From Deltaproteobacteria bacterium (GTDB lineage Bacteria > Myxococcota_A > UBA9160 > UBA6930), in contig NYZB01000093.1 in the NCBI GenBank assembly GCA_002687015.1, positions 1 through 37,029 on the forward strand: a DNA stretch of 37,029 nt. Reading direction: 5' to 3'. The notes under the pieces are model-generated. The model was not told where the DNA came from. It ran no database searches and saw only the letters and a list, made by a program, of their open reading frames with translations. Below, piece by piece: positions 31,825 through 37,029 of this stretch. Position 1 is the first letter of the stretch. Each line of letters opens with the position of its first letter. A program made the translations under genes and the position numbers.

Positions 31825-32631
31825 TCAGCGGGCTCGGGTTCGGCGGCGGTTCTTGGTCTTCGGCTTTTCGGAGGCCGGGGTCTGCGAAGCGCCAGGGCGC
31901 TGCTGCCTGCGGTAGCTCTCGCCCTCGATGACGACCTGGTAGGCGTTGTGGGCGAGCCGGTCGAGAGCGCTCTGAGCGAGGATGGGGTCGTCGAAGAGGG
32001 GGATCCACTCCTCGATGACGCGGTTGCTGGTGACGATGGTCGAGCCGCGGCGGTGGCGTTCGAGGATGACTTCGTAGAGATCGCTCGATTGCTCGGGGGA
32101 GAGGCGTCGGAGACCAAAGTCGTCGAGGATGAGGAGGTCGGGGGCGAGAAGCCTGCGGAGGATTTTCTCGGTCGAGAGGTCGGCTCGGGACTGGTGAAAC
32201 CAGTGGAACATGCGGTCGGCGCGGAGGAAGAGGACGTTGTGGCCGGCTCGGCAGGCCGCATGGCCGAGAGCGGAGGCCAGGAAAGTCTTGCCCACGCCGA
32301 CGGGGCCGAGCAGGATCACGTCCTCGTGGCGATCGAGGAAGCCGAGCGAGAAGAGGTCGCGCACGCAATCGCGATCGAAGGTGACCGGTGCGTCCCAGTT
32401 GAAGGCTTCCAACGTCTGCTCTTCCTCGAAGCCAGCGCGGGAGAGGCGCGTCTCGAGGCTCTTGTGGTCCCGGCGATCGACCTCGTCCTGGAGGACGAGT
32501 TCGAGGAAGTCGAGCTCAGGAAGCTTCGTCTTCCGGGTGTACGCCACGCGATCGGGGAGCGTGGCGAGCATTCCCGAGAGCTTCAGGCGCTTGAGCAGGG
32601 TCTTGAGGGAGGGGCTGATCTCGGTCGTCAT
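31825..32631 (-). CDS. istB: IstB-like AAA+ ATPase (IS21 helper protein)
   Basis: 268 residues from ATG 32631 (MTTEISPSLKTLLKRLKLSG); the 755-aa track ORF extends antisense through the next element. Walker A is LLGPVGVGKTFLASALGH, Walker B is LLILDDFGLRRLSPEQ, and STIVTSNRVIEEWIPLFDD is sensor-like. The C-terminal tail is basic. IstB assembles on target DNA as an ATP-dependent clamp that directs the IstA transposase. It should sit directly after istA on the same strand. Here no minus-strand istA exists upstream; instead an istA lies divergently, so the element has been broken and rearranged. The istB itself looks intact. Confidence 0.9.
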   Translation of the reverse strand: MTTEISPSLKTLLKRLKLSGMLATLPDRVAYTRKTKLPELDFLELVLQDEVDRRDHKSLETRLSRAGFEEEQTLEAFNWDAPVTFDRDCVRDLFSLGFLDRHEDVILLGPVGVGKTFLASALGHAACRAGHNVLFLRADRMFHWFHQSRADLSTEKILRRLLAPDLLILDDFGLRRLSPEQSSDLYEVILERHRRGSTIVTSNRVIEEWIPLFDDPILAQSALDRLAHNAYQVVIEGESYRRQQRPGASQTPASEKPKTKNRRRTRAR

Positions 32632-32725
32632 CGGTCGGGGTCTCCTTCTTGGGGTTCTCGTTCGGGTGGGTGAAGTGCCCTTGCGGGCGTAGAAAGCGGG
32701 GCGGGAGCAGCAGGAGCTGTCCCGG

Positions 32726-33915
32726 TGTCGGCGGACGTGATATTCGGGACCTAAGAGGACACGAAGTTTTCCGCACCTCCTACTGAGCGATGGCGTGCAT
32801 TCTCCCCGGAGGGAGATCGATGCATGGCCAGGCGACTGAGACAGGAGGAAGTGATGACGATCGAGGTCTTGCATGAGAAGGGTTGCTCGAACCGGGAGAT
32901 CGCCCGCAAGCTGGGGATCGATGAGAAGGCCGTGCGCTACCGGCTGAAGCGGCTGGCGGAGAGCGCGGAGGACGGTCGAAGCGGGAAGGCCTTTCGGGCG
33001 GAGGGTCTTCACCGGGTGATCGAGCACTGGCTCGAGGTCGAGAGCCCGCGTGGCGCGAACCTGCAGGCACTCTACGAGTTTCTGGTGGGGGAGCACGGCT
33101 ACGAGGGCTCGTACAAGTCTGTGCAGCGTTACGTGCGGGCGCGTTTCGCGAAGCCGAAGCTCCGGACGCGTCGCCGGGTAGAGACGCCTCCCGGCGCGCA
33201 GTCGCAGACGGACTGGGGCGAGTTCCGGGGCGTGCGGGTCGGGGGCGAGGCGATCGACCTGCATGCCTTCCACCTGGTGCTCTCGTACTCGCGCCAGGAG
33301 GCCATCGTGTGGTCGGAGCGGGCCGACACGCTGGCGTGGCTCGACGTGCACAACCGGGCGTTCGAGCGCCTGGGAGGCGTGGCCGCCTGCAACCGCGTGG
33401 ACAACGTAAAGACGGCCATCAGCAAGGGCGCGGGCCCGTGGGGAACGGTGAACCCGGCCTACCGTGCGTACGCGAAGACCCTCCGCTTCCACGTGGACGC
33501 CGCACGACCCCGACAGCCCCAGGAGAAGGGCAAGGTCGAGCGCCGAATCCTGGGCCACCGGACGAGCTTCGATCCGCGACGGGAGGCGTGGTCGAGTCTC
33601 GGCGAGCTCCAGGGCTGGACGGACGAGCAGGTCGAGCGGTCGAGCCGCCGCCGTAGGTGTCCGGTGACGGGCACGTCGGTGAAGGAGGCCTGGGAGGAGG
33701 AGAGGCCTTGGCTTGGAAGGCTCCCCGATCTCCTGCCGGAGCCCTTCGATCTCGTGCGGCAGCGGTGGGTAGGTCGCGACGCCACGATGCACTTCGAGGG
33801 CCGGGCCTACAGCGTGCCTTTCACGCTGGCCGGTCGATTCGTGGAGGTGCGCGGATGTGCACGCACGGTGCAGGTTTGGAGCGAGGGCAAGCGTGTGGCC
33901 GAGCACCCACGGGTC
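32726..33915 (+). mobile_element. Second IS21-family fragment carrying a truncated istA
   Basis: Contains a rightward istA whose family match ends near 33905-33920, where it abuts the 3'-truncated IS66 tnpC. The left end is uncertain; TGTCGGCGGACGTGATATTC at 32726 is a possible IS21-type terminus, but I see no tandem terminal repeats there. Confidence 0.5.
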
Positions 33916-33966
33916 GAGCGTGGAAGCTCGACGCCGATGCGCTTCAGCGCCACCTCCTGGCGGTAG
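32824..33966 (+). pseudogene. istA: IS21 transposase IstA, C-terminally truncated
   Basis: 380-residue ORF whose first 360 or so residues match IstA. An N-terminal helix-turn-helix reads CSNREIARKLGIDEKAVRYR. The catalytic DDE residues are intact: D130 in QTDWGEFRGV, D193 in CNRVDNVKTA and E239 in EKGKVERRI. FEGRAYSVPF and FVEVRGCARTVQVW belong to the C-terminal beta-barrel, which normally continues for another 120 or so residues. At AEHPR the sequence crosses into the antisense of an IS66 tnpC, and the ORF ends in unrelated residues. It is divergent from the neighbouring istB, contrary to the normal istA-istB tandem order, so the two may come from different copies or an inversion. The product is probably inactive. 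Confidence 0.8.
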
Positions 33967-34571
33967 AGCGGCATCCCGTCCACGAACTTCTGGGTGGCCA
34001 CATGGGCGAGGAGCGCCGGCGAGGCGATGCTCTTCGGGATCGGCTGGAGTGGCGCCTTCGCCACCTTCACACCTCGCTTGCAGGTGGGGCACCCGTACTT
34101 GGGCCGGATGTGCCGCACCCGGCGGAGCTTCGCCGGGATGATCTCCAGTTGCTCACTCTCCTCACGCCCGATCTCCACCAGGCGAGAGCCGTCCCGCGCG
34201 CAGACCTTCTCCTCCTCGGGAAGGTCGTGGATCACCTCGATGCAGGGGAGTGATTCGGGAAGAGGCCGCCGGCCCCCTTTCTTGCGCGTGTGCGCGGGAA
34301 CCTGGATCTCGTCTCGTTCCTTCGCCCGAGAGATGGCCTCAGCCACTTCCCGCTCCGCCTCGTTGAAGATCGAGAGCTGATCCGGAGAGACCTTCTCGCT
34401 CTTCTTCCCGAAGCGCTGGTGGCGCAGCAGTCGCACGTACTCGCGAAGCTGGGCAATCTCGGCATCGCGCGCCTCGAGCTCGGCGTTGCGTTCTTCGAGT
34501 TCGTCATTGCGCCGGAGAAGCAAGACGCGAAGCGCTTCGACCGTACTCGGGAGCGGCTCCGCAACGTCCAT
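33807..34571 (-). pseudogene. tnpC: IS66 transposase TnpC, N-terminal part only
   Basis: From ATG 34571 the ORF reads through a coiled-coil leucine-zipper region (RRNDELEERNAELEARDAEI, QLREYVRLLRHQRFGKKSEK) and a helical segment. The IS66 zinc-ribbon follows, with KVCARDGSRLVEIGREESEQ and PKYGCPTCKRGVKVAKAPLQ, then FVDGMPLYRQEVALKRIGVE. Family sequence stops at ELPRST, near 33918. After that the ORF reads antisense istA. The whole DDE catalytic domain (about 300 residues) is gone, so the protein cannot transpose the element. tnpA and tnpB upstream on the same strand are intact. Confidence 0.85.
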
Positions 34572-34603
34572 TGCGATACGGATCTTAGACGCTGCTTCCC
34601 GCG

Positions 34604-34957
34604 CTACAAGGTCGACTCGTAGAAAACCTCCTCGTGAGGACGAAGACGAAAGAAGTCGATGCCGTCGAGCAGCCAGCCGATCTCTCGACGTCCGACGACG
34701 ATCGTCGCCTCACCGTCGTCCGGCCACGGAAAGCGATCTTTCTCGAGCCGCTTCAGCCACAACGCGAAACCGTTGCGGTCCCAGTACAAAAGACGCGCGC
34801 GATCTCGGCGACGGTTCGTGAATGCGTAGACCCGCTTCGCAAAGGGATCCGCCTCCATCTCCTGCTCCACCATCAGCACGAGACCATTGATCTGGCGGCG
34901 AAAGTCGACCGGCTCCCGGTGGAGCCAGACCTCCACCTCCTCGGTGAGCGCCATCAT
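34604..34957 (-). CDS. tnpB: IS66 accessory protein TnpB
   Basis: 117 residues from ATG 34957 (MMALTEEVEVWLHREPVDFR); the track start at 35017 lies inside tnpA. The family signature runs VDFRRQINGLVLMVEQEMEA, ADPFAKRVYAFTNRRRDRAR, LLYWDRNGFALWLKRLEKDR, close to the conserved D-M-R-x-x-x-x-G-L and K-x-L-x-W-D-x-x-G-x-x-L-x-x-K-R-L-E patterns of IS66 Orf2. Its start overlaps the tnpA stop by four bases (ATGA), the usual coupling in IS66. It is required for IS66 transposition but its biochemical role is unclear. Confidence 0.9.
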   Translation of the reverse strand: MMALTEEVEVWLHREPVDFRRQINGLVLMVEQEMEADPFAKRVYAFTNRRRDRARLLYWDRNGFALWLKRLEKDRFPWPDDGEATIVVGRREIGWLLDGIDFFRLRPHEEVFYESTL

Positions 34958-35310
34958 CGAAGCTGGCTCACGGCACCGAGCACACGGGCAAGATCGACTC
35001 CGCACGCGCCTTCCCATTCGACCAACGCCCCGTTCGCCAGCCGCACCCGGTACCGGGCCTTCGGCGCTGCAGCCACCTCGACGCGCGCGAACCCACCTCC
35101 GGACCCCGGCTTCGCCTTCGACCGTCGTTCCGCCGCAGCCTCCAGCGCACCCCTCGCCCGCAGCCGCTTGCGTGCCTGGTAGAGACCCTGGATCGAGATC
35201 CGGTGCCTTCTCGCGTAGGCCTTCGCCGTCAGTCCCGACTTCTCACACGCATCGTGGTGCCGGAGCCAGTAGCGATCCCGCTCCCTCAGCGTTGCCACCC
35301 CCTTCGCCAT
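34954..35310 (-). CDS. tnpA: IS66 accessory protein TnpA
   Basis: 118 residues. The N-terminal half, RERDRYWLRHHDACEKSGLT then AKAYARRHRISIQGLYQARK, is the W-x-x-H-x-x-A-x-x-x-S-G-L-S/T-x-x-x-Y-C/A helix-turn-helix of IS66 TnpA. The C-terminal half, VRLANGALVEWEGACGVDLA then RVLGAVSQL, fits the tail of the family. It is the first gene after the element's terminal repeat and overlaps tnpB. It appears intact. Confidence 0.85.
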   Translation of the reverse strand: MAKGVATLRERDRYWLRHHDACEKSGLTAKAYARRHRISIQGLYQARKRLRARGALEAAAERRSKAKPGSGGGFARVEVAAAPKARYRVRLANGALVEWEGACGVDLARVLGAVSQLR

Positions 35311-35367
35311 GTCCTTCCCCCTTGACGAGGAAGATCGCGAGATGGGCTGCCCGGCGAAACCTGGGGA

Positions 35368-35601
35368 TTACGCACCGCTTACGAAAAAGGCAAGCAAGGC
35401 GGTCTGGAATATGGCGCCGCCCAGGGCGCCGATCCCGCCCGCCACCGCGCCAAGGGCAACGACTCCGACCGCCTGACCCATGGCGTCCTGGTCGTGCTCG
35501 ACCTCTTCGTAGACGCTCGCGTCGAGCATCAATGCGCCGATCAAGCGCTCCTGGAAGCTGCGGCCGCCGCTCGTGGTGGGGACATCGGGATTCTCAGCCA
35601 T
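35368..35601 (-). pseudogene. Yip1-family membrane protein, truncated by IS66
   Basis: 77-residue ORF: SFQERLIGALMLDASVYEEV, EHDQDAMGQAVGVVALGAVA, then a helix ending QTALLAFF. The L-I-G-A-L-x-L-D-x-x-x-Y-E-E-V-E-x-D motif and following helices are the N terminus of bacterial Yip1-family integral membrane proteins, normally around 180 or more residues with five helices. The last four residues (VSGA) and the TAA stop are encoded by the IS66 terminal sequence, which starts at 35383. The original C-terminal part is not on the far side of the mosaic within this window, so it has been deleted. The function of the family is unclear. Confidence 0.7.
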
Positions 35602-35749
35602 GACGGATCTCCTTCGGGCCCAGCATGCGCGCTGGGCACGCTTCGAGGCAAGCCAATTCCTGCCTTCCCAAGCGAGGGGGCGACACCCCAGAGCTGGAAC
35701 GGGGTTTCAGGTTCGGAGCTACGCTTCCTTCCACGCGATCGGAGGTTCC

Positions 35750-36994
35750 ATGAGCACCGACCTCTTCCAGAACCCGCCCGACGATCCCTTCTTCGAGGCC
35801 GTGGCCGCGGACGACCCGAACGACGCGTACGCCATCCTCCGGGACCTTCGCGAGCACGACCCGGTGCACCCGGTCCCCGGCCTGGGCTTCTGGCTCGTGA
35901 CCCGCCACGCAGACGTGAAGCGGCTCTTCAACGACCCGGAGAACGTGACCAACGATCGCCGCGCCTACGAGCATTACGTGCCGCGAGGCGAAGAGGGCTC
36001 GCTGGTGCGTTGGGCCGAGAACAACGGGCTCTTCGCGATGGCGCCCCGGGATCACGCGCGCGTGCGCCGCCTGGTCTCGGTGGCCTTCCGGCCCCGTGCA
36101 GTGCGCCGCATGGACTCGCAGATCCGGGACGTGGTCGAGCAGTATGCGGCTCCGCTGCGCGGGCGCAGCGGTGAGACCCTCGACCTCATGAACGACTTCA
36201 CGAACCCGATCCCCAATGCCGTGATCAGCCGGATCACGGGCGTGCCCCCGGGTGGCGACGAGGTGCGCTTCCGGGAGCTCGCCCAGCGGGCCATCCGCGG
36301 CTTCTTCACCTTCACGAGCGATGAGGTGAAGACGGACTCCGAAGCAGCCTTCACCGAGCTCGCGACCTGGGTGCGCGAGATGGCCAAGGAGCGCCGCGAT
36401 GCGCCGCGGGAGGATCTGATCTCCGACCTGATCCGCGCGCAGGACGACGACGAGCGGCTCCAGGACGACGAGATCATCACCCTGATCACCGGCCTGATCA
36501 GCGCCGGGAGCGAGACCACGGCCCTGGGCGGCCTGGTCGCGATTCGCGCGTTGCTCGAGCACACCGAGGCCGCGGAGCGCATGCGCGCCGACCGCACACT
36601 GATTCCGAACGCGATCAACGAGATCCTGCGCTGGGGCTTCGGCGGACCCGGGGGGCTGCCTCGCTACGCGATCCGGGACTTCGAGCTGCGGGGTCAGAAG
36701 ATCCGCAAGGGTCAGATGCTGATGCTCTCCTTCGGCGGCGCCAGCCGCGACCCGCGGGTGTGGCCCGACCCCGACCGCTTCGACATCGAGCGCGATTGCC
36801 GCGAGCTCACCGTCTTCGGCGGCGGCCCGCACTACTGCATGGGCGCCAACCTGGCCCGCAGCGAGATGGGCGCCATGGTCGATTCCGCCCTCGACATCCT
36901 CCCGCCCGGCTCCCGCCCCCGCGACGACCTCATGACCTTCGAACCTGCGGGCTTCTTCAAGCGCCCCACCAACCTGCCAATCGAGGTGGCCTGA
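35750..36994 (+). CDS. Cytochrome P450
   Basis: 414 residues from ATG 35750 with GGAGGTTCC just upstream; the track's 473-aa version begins inside the Yip1 antisense. Landmarks: RDHARVRRLVSVAFRPRAVR (C-helix), I-helix SAGSETT (251-257), K-helix E291-x-x-R294 in INEILRW, and the heme loop FGGGPHYCMGANLARSE with Cys363. The distal motif has Glu (S-E-T-T) where the first P450 of the window has Asp (H-D-T-T), and overall similarity is modest, so the two belong to different CYP families. No redox partner is present. It is divergent from the disrupted Yip1 gene. The remaining 35 bases to the window end hold nothing visible. Confidence 0.93.
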   Translation: MSTDLFQNPPDDPFFEAVAADDPNDAYAILRDLREHDPVHPVPGLGFWLVTRHADVKRLFNDPENVTNDRRAYEHYVPRGEEGSLVRWAENNGLFAMAPRDHARVRRLVSVAFRPRAVRRMDSQIRDVVEQYAAPLRGRSGETLDLMNDFTNPIPNAVISRITGVPPGGDEVRFRELAQRAIRGFFTFTSDEVKTDSEAAFTELATWVREMAKERRDAPREDLISDLIRAQDDDERLQDDEIITLITGLISAGSETTALGGLVAIRALLEHTEAAERMRADRTLIPNAINEILRWGFGGPGGLPRYAIRDFELRGQKIRKGQMLMLSFGGASRDPRVWPDPDRFDIERDCRELTVFGGGPHYCMGANLARSEMGAMVDSALDILPPGSRPRDDLMTFEPAGFFKRPTNLPIEVA

Positions 36995-37029
36995 AGCCGA
37001 TCGCGCGGAGGCCGGGACTCGGCGAAGAA

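Larger units (their letters stand above)
31731..32725 (-). mobile_element. IS21-family element fragment carrying istB
   Basis: The outer end begins TGTCGATTCTCACGAGGATG and carries two directly adjacent 23-base repeats, the multiple terminal repeats typical of IS21. The piece contains a complete istB reading leftward but no istA on the same strand. Its inner boundary with the next element, placed near 32725, is a guess. Confidence 0.6.
33916..35383 (-). mobile_element. IS66-family element, 3' half deleted
   Basis: Read leftward, the element starts at 35383 with the IS66 terminal sequence GTAAGCGGTGCGTAATCCCC. It then encodes tnpA, tnpB and the first part of tnpC, and ends abruptly inside tnpC at the junction with the IS21 istA fragment. 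The opposite inverted repeat is missing. Confidence 0.8.

Noticed and set aside
31825-34092. 755-aa minus-strand ORF
   Set aside because: Only its last 268 residues (IstB) are protein-like; the rest is antisense of istA with low-complexity Arg/Pro/His composition.

Overview
The window is GC-rich DNA, densely coding on both strands, from a bacterium that appears to be a diderm. A TonB/TolA-type C-terminal domain, a di-heme cytochrome c peroxidase and IS66/IS21 elements point that way. The gene mix (P450s, LLM flavin oxidoreductase, Rieske oxygenase, amidohydrolase-2 proteins, SCP2-like protein, many TetR regulators, acyl-CoA enzymes) resembles the large lipid/steroid-like catabolic repertoires of uncultured Myxococcota/Binatota-type or similar proteobacterial lineages. 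The taxonomic guess is weak because there is no rRNA or marker gene here. I see no tRNA, rRNA or CRISPR array.

Left part (1-16.4 kb): the tail of a thiolase, an MDR oxidoreductase, membrane proteins of unknown role, a crotonase, an orphan NuoE-like [2Fe-2S] protein, a cytochrome c peroxidase, an ICMT-family methyltransferase, an NnrS-family protein, a P450 and a frameshifted acyl-CoA ligase. This part is unusually rich in damaged genes. A TolA-like gene and a histidine kinase have both lost their 5' ends at one head-to-head junction (about 5.73 kb). An acyltransferase-3 and a DUF3592-like protein are fused out of frame (about 8.3 kb). A secreted protein and a SnoaL/DUF4440 protein are both beheaded at about 12.7 kb. 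Frameshifted remnants lie near 0.3 and 1.7 kb. Either this part of the chromosome is decaying by deletion, or the assembly is imperfect.

Middle (16.5-23.6 kb): a sulfatase-like lipoprotein with an altered metal site, a small LuxR-type regulator, an LLM flavin oxidoreductase, and then a compact operon: TetR, SCP2-like protein, ferritin-like diiron protein, and a paralogue of that diiron protein in which every predicted metal ligand is substituted. The operon is preceded by a perfect operator-like palindrome. The catalytic/non-catalytic diiron pair with its own small carrier and repressor looks like an undescribed multicomponent diiron oxygenase or desaturase, and is the most interesting system in the window.

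Right part (23.6-31.7 kb): a flavin/PNPOx-fold protein, a SAM methyltransferase, two TetR genes (one translationally coupled to a KshA/Neverland-like Rieske oxygenase), two amidohydrolase-2 genes, and another TetR facing a TauD/TfdA dioxygenase across a perfect 22-bp palindrome. Together these read as inducible oxidative catabolism of a hydrophobic, possibly cyclic, substrate.

End (31.7-37.0 kb): a mosaic of three broken insertion sequences (an istB-bearing IS21 piece, an oppositely oriented istA-bearing IS21 piece and an IS66 element lacking most of tnpC). Its IS66 terminus cuts a Yip1-family membrane gene and supplies that gene's new stop codon. A second complete P450 closes the window.
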